Program-made: the position numbers and the translations under genes | Shown here: one piece after another, positions 51,190-60,300 of the stretch | Layout of the letters: each line of letters opens with the position of its first letter | Numbering within the stretch: the first letter of the stretch is position 1 | Notes under the pieces: generated by a model | Databases searched by the model: none | What the model saw: the letters and a program-made list of their open reading frames with translations, nothing else | What the model was told of the DNA's origin: nothing | Assembly: GCA_016212965.1 (NCBI GenBank) | Contig: JACRDA010000030.1 | Location: 1 to 64,000, forward strand | Origin: Myxococcales bacterium | GTDB lineage: Bacteria; Myxococcota_A; Polyangia; Polyangiales; Polyangiaceae | Direction: 5' to 3' | Length of the DNA: 64,000 nt

Positions 51190-52956
51190 TCAGTTCGCCT
51201 TCTTGTGCCACTTGACGACCTCGAAGCGAACGACGTCGCGGTCCCCCGTGGCGCCGACGGCCTTGACGTGGCTAGGGAGCACCCCGGCGGCGACGATGCG
51301 CTTCAGGATGGCGTCGGCGCGCGCCTGGGCCACCGCGCCGTCCTTGGCGGTGACCTGCACCGCGACCTCGAAGAACTCGCCGTGGTTCTTGATGCCGGCG
51401 CCGACGGCGTCGACCGTCTTCTGGCTCTTGTCGCCCGCTAGCTCGTTGCCTTCGAAGCGGATCTCCCCGCGCAGCGAGAACTTGCGGTCGTCGATCGTGA
51501 CGAGCTCGTCGCCGTCCGCACAGCCGTCGGCGTCGTCCTTGCCGTTCAGGGTCTCGGCCTTGTCGGCACAGCGGTCGAGCGCGTCCCCGAGCCCGTCCTT
51601 GTCCTTGTCGGGCGCATCGTCCGGACAACCGTCCCCGTCGGTGACACCGTTGAAGATCTCGGGCTCCTCGAAGCACTCGTCCTTGTCGTCGAGCACCCCG
51701 TCCTCGTCGTTGTCGGGGTCGGCGCAGCCGTCCTCGTCCTTGAAGCCGTCGTAGTCCTCGGCCTGGTCGGCACAGGTGTCGGCCTTGTCGGCCACGCCGT
51801 CACCGTCGCGGTCCGGGCAGCCGAGGTGGGGCGCCCGCGCCTTGCCGGCCTCGGCGGGACAGATGTCCTTGCTGTCGGGCGTGCCGTCCTTGTCGCCGTC
51901 GGGCTCGACCTTGTCCTGCGGGCAGTCGAGGCCCGGCATGTCCGGGTTCGTGGCGCAGGTCGCGATCGGCCCCTCGTCGGGCTCCGGCTCCGCCTCGCTC
52001 GGCTCGTAGACGTAGGTGATGCCGAAGATCGCGCGGCCCGCGGGCACCCCGATGCCCTGCACCACACCGGCGCCGCCGGCGACGGTCAGGTGCAGGCCCA
52101 GGTTGCCGGGCGAGACGTCGAGGCCGCCGTCGATCTCGACGGAGTTGGTGCCGTTCTGGGTCTCGAAGCGCGTCGCGCCGTAGCCCTCCGCGAGCAGGCG
52201 CAGCACCTCGACGACCTGGTAGCTAGCGGCCACGCCCCAGCGGAGCTCCGGGCCGATCGAGGTCGTGCCCACGGTGCCGTCCGCGCGGTAGATGCCCTTC
52301 AGGTTGGCCGCGATGGAACCGTCGCCGATCTTCAGGTCGAGGATGGCGCGCAGACCGACCGCCACGGGCGACGAGTTGCCGATGAAGGCATTCTCCGCCG
52401 TGGCATGGCCGACCGGTGCGCTGACGTCGACCGCGGCGCCGAGGTTCACGAGCTCGTCCGGCTCGCCGAAGAAGCGCACCTTGCCCTCGAGGGTCGGATC
52501 GCCCATGCCGGCGGCCTTGAGGGTCGTCGCCTCGGGGTCGTTGCCGACCTTGCCCAGTCCGTCGCCGCTCACGAAGGCGACGGGCAGCCGCAGGCCGAGC
52601 TGCACCATCGGGTGCGGCGTGAAGGAGACCAGGGCGTTCCACGTCAGCATGTCCTCGACGACGTGGATGTCTTCCTCCTGGATGGCATTCGGGTCGGAGC
52701 AGTCAGTGTCGGAAATGCAGCTCCGCAGCACGAACGGGTCGCGCGCGTAGTCGAAGAACAGCCCTGCGCTCCACGTGAGCTCGCCGTCCGTGCGGGCACC
52801 CTCCACCGAGAGGAAGTTGCGCGGCCCCGGGGCGGGCTCGAAGCGCTGCACCGAGAACTCGCCATCCTGCTGGCTGTCCTGCGCGAACGCGTGTGCCGGA
52901 GCGGCGAGGGCTGCCGCGCCGAGGAACAACGACCGAGCGAGACGCGAGTCTTTCAT
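51190..52956 (-). CDS. Outer-membrane protein with thrombospondin type-3 repeats and OmpA-like C-terminal region
   Basis: Signal peptide; repeats DGDKDGTPDSKDICP, DRDGDGVADKADTC, DNDEDGVLDDKDEC; C-terminal ARADAILKRIVAAGVLPSHVKAVG. Confidence 0.82.
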   Translation of the reverse strand: MKDSRLARSLFLGAAALAAPAHAFAQDSQQDGEFSVQRFEPAPGPRNFLSVEGARTDGELTWSAGLFFDYARDPFVLRSCISDTDCSDPNAIQEEDIHVVEDMLTWNALVSFTPHPMVQLGLRLPVAFVSGDGLGKVGNDPEATTLKAAGMGDPTLEGKVRFFGEPDELVNLGAAVDVSAPVGHATAENAFIGNSSPVAVGLRAILDLKIGDGSIAANLKGIYRADGTVGTTSIGPELRWGVAASYQVVEVLRLLAEGYGATRFETQNGTNSVEIDGGLDVSPGNLGLHLTVAGGAGVVQGIGVPAGRAIFGITYVYEPSEAEPEPDEGPIATCATNPDMPGLDCPQDKVEPDGDKDGTPDSKDICPAEAGKARAPHLGCPDRDGDGVADKADTCADQAEDYDGFKDEDGCADPDNDEDGVLDDKDECFEEPEIFNGVTDGDGCPDDAPDKDKDGLGDALDRCADKAETLNGKDDADGCADGDELVTIDDRKFSLRGEIRFEGNELAGDKSQKTVDAVGAGIKNHGEFFEVAVQVTAKDGAVAQARADAILKRIVAAGVLPSHVKAVGATGDRDVVRFEVVKWHKKAN

Positions 52957-53207
52957 TTGCTCACCGGGGCGCCATGCGCCGTTCCGAGGTCGGGAGGCGT
53001 CGCGTCGAGCACCGCCCCGCCCGGCCGCTCCCCGACGGAAGCGCGTCGCGACCGCGCTGGCGATTGGCCGACCCTCGACACTTCGAGACCGCAAGTTAGA
53101 GGAGTGCGCGGTGGGTCGCAAGCGGGTAAGTCCCATCCCACCACGGCATGCGAGGCGCCCGCCGGCGTTCTCGGGCCGCGCCGGTCCGCCGGCGACCTTC
53201 CGTCGCG

Positions 53208-53900
53208 TCAGCCGCCGGTCCCGCCGGTCCCACCAGTCCCACCAGTCCCACCAGTCCCACCGGGCGCGCCAGCCCCGCCGGCCCCGCCGGTCCCACCGCT
53301 CGCGCCGCCGCTCGAGCCGCCGATGCCTCCGGCGCCGCCCGCGCCACCCGCGCCCGTCCCGCCACCGCCCTCTGCGACCCCGCCGTCGCTGAGCGGCGTG
53401 GGCGAGAGGAACGCGCAGTCGGCGAGCCACTCGGGCGCGGCGACGATGCCGCAGCCGGTCGTGCCGGCGGGCGTGGTGTTGAGCACCGCCGGCGCGTCGC
53501 TGCAGTCCGCCAGCTCGGTCGCCTTGCATGCGCCTGCCTTCGCGATGGCGGTCAGGCACGCGTCGAGCGCGATCTCGTCGGGGGGGGCGTCGGTGGCCAT
53601 GCCGAAGAGGCACTGGTCGCGGTAGAACAGCTTGCACGCCTCGACGTCCTTCTCGTCCTCGATCGACGAGCCGGGGCAGCCGAGGATGGCCTCGCAGCGC
53701 GCCTGCTCGATGGCGCGGCAGCCCTCGATGTCCACGGCGTTCGCGCTGCAGCCCGCACCGAGCATCTGCGCGAAGCCCGCTCCGGCCGCGCACAGGGCGA
53801 GCGTCGCGACGCCGAGGCGGGCGCGCGTGCGTGCCGCGCGGGCACGCGCTGTCTTCGCACCGGCCAGGCCGGATCCCCATTCGCCGCGACGCTCACGCAT
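53208..53900 (-). CDS. Cys-rich secreted/lipoprotein-like protein with Gly-rich repeat C-terminus
   Basis: Signal region; CRAIEQARCEAILGCPG; C-terminal (GGT)n tail. Confidence 0.6.
   Translation of the reverse strand: MRERRGEWGSGLAGAKTARARAARTRARLGVATLALCAAGAGFAQMLGAGCSANAVDIEGCRAIEQARCEAILGCPGSSIEDEKDVEACKLFYRDQCLFGMATDAPPDEIALDACLTAIAKAGACKATELADCSDAPAVLNTTPAGTTGCGIVAAPEWLADCAFLSPTPLSDGGVAEGGGGTGAGGAGGAGGIGGSSGGASGGTGGAGGAGAPGGTGGTGGTGGTGGTGG
53218..53262. repeat. 9-bp coding tandem repeat
   Basis: GTCCCACCA-type units, about 5 copies, encoding GGT/GGA tail. Confidence 0.75.
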
Positions 53901-53976
53901 GACGGGGCCCTAGCATGCGGGCCCGGCAGGGGTGGAGTTTTCGGCGCTTCGCTTGCCCGCCCGGCGTCCCACAGCC

Positions 53977-54885
53977 ATGTTCGGGCGCATGCGCGCCATG
54001 GTGCTCGCGGCCGGCTACGGCACGCGCCTTCGGCCTCTCACGGACGAGCTCCCGAAGCCCCTCGTGCCCATCGGCGACCGCCCGATGCTCGGCCACGTCG
54101 CCGCCGAGCTCGCGCGCGGCGGGGTCGCACGGCTCGTCGTCAACACCCACCACCTGCCCGAGGCCTTCCGGGCCGACGCCCTCGCGGACCTCGGCCTGCC
54201 GTGCGAGCTCGTCCACGAGCCCACGATCCTCGGCACCGCCGGCGGTGTCGCGAACGCCGCGGCCTTGCTCGGTGCGGGCGACGTGCTCGTCTGGGGCGGC
54301 GACGTGCTCTGCCGCGTGGACCTCGCCGCGCTCCACGCGCGCCACCGCGCGACCGGCGCCGCCGCCACGCTGCTCGCCACGCCGCGCGCCGTGGGGCAGG
54401 GCACGCTCGGCCTCGACGCCGAGGGATGTGTCGTGCGGCTGCGGGGCGAGCGCTTCGGCGTGGAGCTCGCTTCGGCGGACTTCACGGCCGTGCAGATCCT
54501 CGCCGAGGCCCTGCGCCGCGAGCTACCGTGCCCCGGCTGTCTCGTGGGAGACGGCTACCTGCCGCGCCTCCGCGCGGGCCGCCGCGACGTGCGCGCCGCG
54601 CTCCTCGTCGAGGCCTTCGAAGACATCGGTGATCCCGCGAGCTACCTCGCTGCCAACCAGCGCTGGCTCGCGCGGCGGGGCGTCGGCGCGTGGGTGGCGC
54701 CCGCGGCCAGCGTCGCGCCCGGTGTCGAGCTGTGGTCGGCAGTCGTCGGCGCCGGTGCCGTGCTCACCGGCACCGGTGTCGTGCGCGACGCCGTCGTGTG
54801 GCCGGGCGCGCGTGCGCGCGCGCCGCTCGAGCGAGCGATCGTGCTCACTTCGGGGCGTGTCGTTCAGGTGGCGCCTCCACCTTGA
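53977..54885 (+). CDS. Nucleotidyltransferase (sugar-1-phosphate type)
   Basis: MVLAAGYGTRLRPLTDELPKPLVPIGDRPMLGH. Confidence 0.9.
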   Translation: MFGRMRAMVLAAGYGTRLRPLTDELPKPLVPIGDRPMLGHVAAELARGGVARLVVNTHHLPEAFRADALADLGLPCELVHEPTILGTAGGVANAAALLGAGDVLVWGGDVLCRVDLAALHARHRATGAAATLLATPRAVGQGTLGLDAEGCVVRLRGERFGVELASADFTAVQILAEALRRELPCPGCLVGDGYLPRLRAGRRDVRAALLVEAFEDIGDPASYLAANQRWLARRGVGAWVAPAASVAPGVELWSAVVGAGAVLTGTGVVRDAVVWPGARARAPLERAIVLTSGRVVQVAPPP

Positions 54886-54956
54886 GCCGGGCGCCCGGCT
54901 CGCTCTCGGTTCCACCTTCGACATGTCGTCCGAATGGCCCGAATGGCAAAGGAATC

Positions 54957-56333
54957 TCAGGGGCGCATGAGCTCGACGGTCAGCGCCGGGGTGCCGTCGA
55001 GATGCTCGCCGCCGACGAGCGCCAGCGAGCCGAGCGGCGTGGCCGTCACGCTCGCTCCACGGCGCGGCTCGCGCAGCGCTACCTCGACGACCTCGGCGCT
55101 CGCGAGATCGAGGGTGTAGCTGCTCGCCGCGCCGTCCGGGCCGGCCCCGACGACGAAGAGCCGATCGCCGCCGAGCGCGAACGCCTGCGTGTCGGACATG
55201 GGGCCCGGTGGGCTCGCGCCGAGATCGGTCGCGACGCACGCGCTCGTGCAGTCCGCGTCGAGGCTGCGGGTCGCCGAGGTGGCACCTCCAGTACCGCCGA
55301 GCAGCAGGAGCTGGTGGCCCACGCCCCGGGCCACGAGTGCGGCCCCGACCGTCGGGTCGGGCGGGAAAGGGCGCTGGCTCGTCGTGACGGCGCCGCCCGG
55401 GAGCACCTCGAGCCCCGCGGCCACGTCGCTGCCCGCCGCGACGACGAGCCCGACCTCGTCGAGCCAGCAGGCTGCGGCGCCGGCGCGGGGCGCGTGGAGG
55501 CGGGCGGTGGTGAGCGAGCCGTCGCCTGCGACGATCAGCACGGCGTCGCTCGCTGCCGCCGGGCGCGTGCCTCCGACGACGTAGCGGACGCCCGAGGGCC
55601 CCTCGACGACCCGCCCGCCGGCGACGTCCGCGAAGGTCGCCAGGCCCGCGGGGAGCGGCGCCTCGCTGGTCGAGCCGGCGGAGAAGTCGATCCACGTGGC
55701 CCCGCCGTCGTCGACCAACAGGGCCACCGAGCCACCCTCGGCGAGCACGAGCGATCTCGGGGCGCGCGGCAACGTGGCGCTCGTGGTCGTGAGGGTCAAG
55801 AGGTCGTAGTACTCCGCGGCGCCCGGCGCTGCGGCGCCCACGTCGCCACCGGTGAGCAGCAGCAGTCGCTCGCCGAGGACCGTGGCCACGCCCCCGACGT
55901 GCGGCTGGCCGAGGCCGCCCGGCGGTCGGGCCCACTCGCCGAGGCGCTGGACGAACAGCGGCAACGTGTCGCCGTCGAGCGCGCCCACGACCACGCCCGG
56001 AGCGCGCCCGCCCACGCGGGCCACACCGGTGCCGTCGAAGCCCGCGACCGTGAACGAGAGCAGGTGGTCGCTCGGCACGTCGCCGAGGTCGAAGGCGCCG
56101 CCCGGGGCGGCCGACGCCGCGAGCGCCACGTCCCCCTCCGGGTCGGTCACACCGATGTCGACGCGCGCGACGGCGGGGTCGCGGGCGAAGGCGTCGGTCT
56201 CGTAGCCGACGGTCACGTCGAGCGAGAGGTCCTTGGCGCCGGAGCAGGCCGCGCAGGTGAAGAGCGCCGCTGCGAGCGCCGCACGACCTCGCCGCGAACC
56301 TGCGCTGCGGAGCTCGAGCCATGCGGTGGGCAC
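54957..56333 (-). CDS. Lipoprotein with kelch/beta-propeller-like repeats
   Basis: LFTCAACSGAK lipobox; repeated LLLLGGTGG, RLFVVGAG, RYVVGG blocks. Confidence 0.65.
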   Translation of the reverse strand: MPTAWLELRSAGSRRGRAALAAALFTCAACSGAKDLSLDVTVGYETDAFARDPAVARVDIGVTDPEGDVALAASAAPGGAFDLGDVPSDHLLSFTVAGFDGTGVARVGGRAPGVVVGALDGDTLPLFVQRLGEWARPPGGLGQPHVGGVATVLGERLLLLTGGDVGAAAPGAAEYYDLLTLTTTSATLPRAPRSLVLAEGGSVALLVDDGGATWIDFSAGSTSEAPLPAGLATFADVAGGRVVEGPSGVRYVVGGTRPAAASDAVLIVAGDGSLTTARLHAPRAGAAACWLDEVGLVVAAGSDVAAGLEVLPGGAVTTSQRPFPPDPTVGAALVARGVGHQLLLLGGTGGATSATRSLDADCTSACVATDLGASPPGPMSDTQAFALGGDRLFVVGAGPDGAASSYTLDLASAEVVEVALREPRRGASVTATPLGSLALVGGEHLDGTPALTVELMRP

Positions 56334-56490
56334 GGGCGGAGCTTAGCGCGAAAGCGCGCGCGGCTCGCTCCGAAGTTGCCCCGACGGGTGCGGTCGATGA
56401 GAGAGTACCGGCGGCCCGCAGCGGCGCCCCGGCGCCGCAGCGGACGACCCCGACCCGACATCGATCCATGGCCACGCGAGGAGCAGACGC

Positions 56491-57318
56491 TTGAGGGCAC
56501 GACGCGAAGCCAACGACGGCGCCGGCGTGCGCCAGCTCGACGACCTGCAGGAGCGGGAGCCCGGGGAGCGCGGATCGCGCGTCTCGGCGCTCGTGCTGGC
56601 GTCCTTCGGCGGCGCCTGCATCGTCTTCGCCGCGCTGTTCATGATGCGCTCGCCGGCCAAGTCGAAGGCGGCGCCGTCCGATCCGCTCGGCGACCTCGTG
56701 GCGCGTGCCCACCCGGCGAGCTCCGCCGCCCGTCCCGTGCGCGACCTCGGTCAGAGCGACGTGACCTTCCCCGAGGTGCTGAGCGACCGCGACAAGCCCA
56801 CGACGGCCATGGCCGCCATGCGCCCGACGGCCAAGGGCAGCGCGCAGGCGGCGCCCGTGGACACCGACGCGCTGCCGCAGCGGCCGCCGCCCGCGACCGA
56901 CCGGCTCCCGGTCGTGCCCTTGCCGGCACAGGACGTGGTGCAGCCGCCCACGGCACAGGTGGCGGACCGCGACACGTTGCAGATCGTGGCGCGTCAGCAG
57001 GCCCAGGAGCAGCCCGCGGAGACCGTCGCGCCCGGCACGCCGGGTGGCTACCAGCTACAGGTGTCGTCGTTCAAGAGCTCGGGCGAGGCCGACGCGTTCG
57101 CCGCGGCCCTGCGCCGCCGTGGGCACCGCGCGCACGTAGAGTCGGCCTTCGTGCAAGGGCGCGGCGAGTGGTTCCGCGTGCGCATCGGTCCCTTCAAGTT
57201 CAGGCGCTCCGCGGACATCTACCGCCAGGACTTCGAGGCCAAAGAACGCATGGTCGGCTTCGTCGTGGACCCGCCGAAGACGAAGGTCCGCATCGGGCTC
57301 TCGGACGAAGGCGACTGA
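56491..57318 (+). CDS. SPOR-domain membrane protein
   Basis: TM near N-terminus; GGYQLQVSSFKSSGEADAFAAALRRRGHRAHVESA...WFRVRIGPF. Confidence 0.85.
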   Translation: MRARREANDGAGVRQLDDLQEREPGERGSRVSALVLASFGGACIVFAALFMMRSPAKSKAAPSDPLGDLVARAHPASSAARPVRDLGQSDVTFPEVLSDRDKPTTAMAAMRPTAKGSAQAAPVDTDALPQRPPPATDRLPVVPLPAQDVVQPPTAQVADRDTLQIVARQQAQEQPAETVAPGTPGGYQLQVSSFKSSGEADAFAAALRRRGHRAHVESAFVQGRGEWFRVRIGPFKFRRSADIYRQDFEAKERMVGFVVDPPKTKVRIGLSDEGD

Positions 57319-57331
57319 GCCGCGCGCTCGG

Positions 57332-58450
57332 TCAGGTGCGCCGCTCGAGCTGGCGCTTGGCGGCGAGCTGTACTGCGGCCGAGATGTTCTTGTTGCGGGC
57401 GAGGCGCCGCAGATCGGTCTCGCGCAGGTGCGAGATGAGCTTCTGCGAGATGGTCACGGGCGTCTTCGGGTTCTCGACCAGGTTGCGCTTGACCTGGTAG
57501 CTCCGCAGCCACTCGGGCGCGCTGCCGATGATGCGGAGCACGTCGTCGCATACGGCGCGGTTGCGCGCGATGAGCGCGACCTCGCTCTCGCGCATCTGCG
57601 GGCTCCGGATGGCCGCGGTGGCGACCATCTTGTTCGACTCGCGCACCAGGAGCAGGCGCTCCTCCTTCGTGCCGAGGTAGGCGCGCCGGATGCGCTGCGA
57701 CACCGTCATCTCCGACAGGCGCTTGAAGAGTGGCTCGTAGCGGTCGAGCAGGGTCTCGGCACCCTGCTCGTCCTCGCGGCACACGTCCTCCTCGTCGGCC
57801 GCGACGAGCGCTTCGGCGAGCGCGGCGGTCTCCTTGAAGAACTCGTCCTCGGGCAGGGGCTCGTCGCTCGGTTCCGGGATGAGCTCGCCCTTGATGGCCT
57901 GGGCGATCTCCTTCCACGCGGCGATGCCGTGGAGCTGGATGTCGTGGCGCACCGCGAGCTCCACCAGCCGGTCGGCGGTCGACATGCGCGTGTGCCGGTT
58001 CGTGTAGAGCAGCTCGATGAGGTGAGGGTGCGCGAGCATCCGCTCCTCGTTCGTGGCGACGAGCTGCGTCACGGCCTCGGACCCGTTCGCGGCGAGGTGC
58101 TCGACGGTCTCGACGTCGAGCGCCGCTTGGCGCAACAGCGGCTCGATGACGTCCTCGCGGTGCAGGTAGTGGCGTGCCAGGGCGTCGACGGCGGCGCTCG
58201 CGAGGTCGGGGGTGCCGGTCGCGCCGAGGAGCAGCGTGTCGGGCAGCGAGGCGAGCGTCTTTTCCGCGGTGCCGGCGACCTCGGCGGTGGCGCTGCGCGC
58301 GAGGAGGCACAGCGCGGTCACGATGTCGCCGGCACGCAGGCCGGGCAGGATGCCGCGCGCCGCCACGAGCTGCATCTTGGGGTTGGCGTCCGGGCCGACG
58401 ACCCTCTGGACCTGGGCAGGCAGCGTGTCGAGCGAGGGCAGGGAGATCAA
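57332..58450 (-). CDS. Helical-repeat (HEAT-like) hypothetical protein
   Basis: 372 aa, regular helical pattern, no recognised catalytic motif. Confidence 0.6.
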   Translation of the reverse strand: MISLPSLDTLPAQVQRVVGPDANPKMQLVAARGILPGLRAGDIVTALCLLARSATAEVAGTAEKTLASLPDTLLLGATGTPDLASAAVDALARHYLHREDVIEPLLRQAALDVETVEHLAANGSEAVTQLVATNEERMLAHPHLIELLYTNRHTRMSTADRLVELAVRHDIQLHGIAAWKEIAQAIKGELIPEPSDEPLPEDEFFKETAALAEALVAADEEDVCREDEQGAETLLDRYEPLFKRLSEMTVSQRIRRAYLGTKEERLLLVRESNKMVATAAIRSPQMRESEVALIARNRAVCDDVLRIIGSAPEWLRSYQVKRNLVENPKTPVTISQKLISHLRETDLRRLARNKNISAAVQLAAKRQLERRT

Positions 58451-58659
58451 CGGGGCTCCTCGGGGCGGGCGTTTCGTGCGATCCGGCCGACGGGAAGCTG
58501 CGCCGCCCGGGGCGCACCGCCTGCGGCGGACCGTCTTGCATTGCCCATCGCCCGGCGGGTGATTATGTTCGAGTGACTGTGCGCCGGCAACCGGCCCGCA
58601 CAGCGCGCGTGCGGCCTGGGTCGCAGCGCACCCGCCGCGGCGCCAACGGAGGAGACGAC

Positions 58660-60168
58660 ATGGGGATCTTGGACTTCGTCAAGCAGGGCACCAAAGAGCT
58701 GATGATCGCTCGCCCGGACAACGCAAAGCACCTCATCGTCTACAAGCATCCGGACCAGACGATCCCCTTCTGGTCTCAGCTCACCGTGGACTCCGACGAG
58801 GGCGCGGTGTTCTTCAAGGACGGCCAGGTCATGGGCCTGCTCGGGCCCGGGCGCCACACGCTCCAGACGCAGAACATCCCGTTCCTGTCGAACCTCGTCG
58901 ACAAGTTCACCGGCGGCAACGTCTTCATCAGCGAGATCTTCTTCGTCCGCAGCCAGCCCATCCGCGAGCTCAAGTTCGGCGGGCGCGTCGGCTCGATGAT
59001 CGACCCCGTGACGGATCTCCCCTGCGACCCGCGCATCTTCGGCGAGTACGCGCTCCAGATCCTCGACCCCATCCGCTTCATCGTGGCCTACGCGGGACAG
59101 GCCGCCTCGGCGCGCGACAACGACCAGATCGGCAAGTGGATCGCGGACCAGTTCATGAAGGGCGTGAGCGAGGTGCTCGCGAGCATCTGCATGGACGAGC
59201 AGACCAGCATCGTCGCCATCGCGTCGCGCAAGCAGACGCTGTCGCAACGCTTCATGCAGGGCTGCCCGACGCTCGACCACATCGGCGTCCGCATCACCGA
59301 GCTCGGCAACTTCAACATCACGCTCGATGAGAAGGACAAGGAAGAGATCATGGCCGTCTGGAAGGACATCCGGACGGGCCTCAAGCAGGCCGAAGCGGCC
59401 GCCAAGAAGAAGCAGTTCGAGCTCGATCAGAAGTTCAGCCAGGACGTGCGCTACTCGAACCTCGCGGGGCAGCACCCGGGCTACATGCAGTACGCCCAGG
59501 CGCACGCGATCATGGGCGCGGGCGACGGCATGGCGCAGGGCGGCGGCAACGTCGGGGTGGCCGCGCTCGGGGCGCAGATGGCCGTCGGCGTCGGCATGGC
59601 GAACATGATGCAACCGATGGCGGCGCCGCCGCGGGTCGCGGCCGTTCCGGCGTCGGCGCCGGTGGCCTGTGGCAAGTGCGGCATGGCGAACGCGAGCGGG
59701 AAATTCTGCGCGAACTGCGGTGCGGCGCTGGCCGCCCCGATGAAGTCGTTCTGCAGCGGTTGCGGTCAGGAAGTGAGCGGGAAGTTCTGCGCCAACTGCG
59801 GGACCCCCGCGGGCGGCCCCGCCGGCGCGGCAGGCGGCGGGCCGGGCGCACCCGGCGCCCCCCCACAGGCGCCGGGCGGCGGCATGGCGCCGCAGGGTGG
59901 CCCACCTGCGGGTGCGGGGTACGCGGCTCCGCCTCCGGGCTACCCGCAAGCGCCGCAAGGCTACCCGCAGGCCCCGCAGGGCTACCCGCAGGCGCCGCAA
60001 GGCTACCCGCAGGCCCCGCACGGCTACCCGCAGGCGCCGCAGGCGCCGCAGGCGCCGCAGCAGCACGCCCCGCAAGGCTATCCGCAAGCGCCGCAGGGCT
60101 ATCCGCAGCCCCCCCAGGGGGGCGGCTACCCGCCGCAGGGCCAGGGTGGCGGGCGGCCGGGCGGCTGA
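58660..60168 (+). CDS. SPFH/band-7-like (virion-core-protein-like) protein with two zinc ribbons and GYPQAPQ repeats
   Basis: MGILDFVKQGTKELMIARPD...; CGKCGMANASGKFCANCG and CSGCGQEVSGKFCANCG. Confidence 0.85.
   Translation: MGILDFVKQGTKELMIARPDNAKHLIVYKHPDQTIPFWSQLTVDSDEGAVFFKDGQVMGLLGPGRHTLQTQNIPFLSNLVDKFTGGNVFISEIFFVRSQPIRELKFGGRVGSMIDPVTDLPCDPRIFGEYALQILDPIRFIVAYAGQAASARDNDQIGKWIADQFMKGVSEVLASICMDEQTSIVAIASRKQTLSQRFMQGCPTLDHIGVRITELGNFNITLDEKDKEEIMAVWKDIRTGLKQAEAAAKKKQFELDQKFSQDVRYSNLAGQHPGYMQYAQAHAIMGAGDGMAQGGGNVGVAALGAQMAVGVGMANMMQPMAAPPRVAAVPASAPVACGKCGMANASGKFCANCGAALAAPMKSFCSGCGQEVSGKFCANCGTPAGGPAGAAGGGPGAPGAPPQAPGGGMAPQGGPPAGAGYAAPPPGYPQAPQGYPQAPQGYPQAPQGYPQAPHGYPQAPQAPQAPQQHAPQGYPQAPQGYPQPPQGGGYPPQGQGGGRPGG
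59938..60120. repeat. 21-bp coding tandem repeats (GYPQAPQ)
   Basis: GGCTACCCGCAAGCGCCGCAA-type units. Confidence 0.8.
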
Positions 60169-60223
60169 GCGCCGTCCCCGTGGGCGCCGCGCAGCTGCGC
60201 GGCCTCCCCGGTGGAGCTCTCCC

Positions 60224-60278
60224 TTTCCGCGAGCTTTCCGCGACCTTTCCGCGAGGTTTTCGCGAGCTTTCCGCGGTA
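60224..60278. repeat. 11-bp intergenic tandem repeat, 5 units
   Basis: TTTCCGCGAGC/TTTCCGCGACC/TTTCCGCGAGG/TTTTCGCGAGC/TTTCCGCGGTA. Confidence 0.85.
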
Positions 60279-60300
60279 GCATGGGGCGGGGACAGTTCGA

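Noticed and set aside
50808-51441. Small plus-strand ORFs between the transpeptidase and the OMP gene
   Set aside because: No motifs, biased R/A/G composition; likely intergenic or antisense
53218-53262. Possible CRISPR-like array
   Set aside because: Contiguous 9-bp coding repeats without spacers
59938-60120. Possible CRISPR-like or regulatory repeat
   Set aside because: In-frame 21-bp repeats encoding GYPQAPQ low-complexity protein sequence
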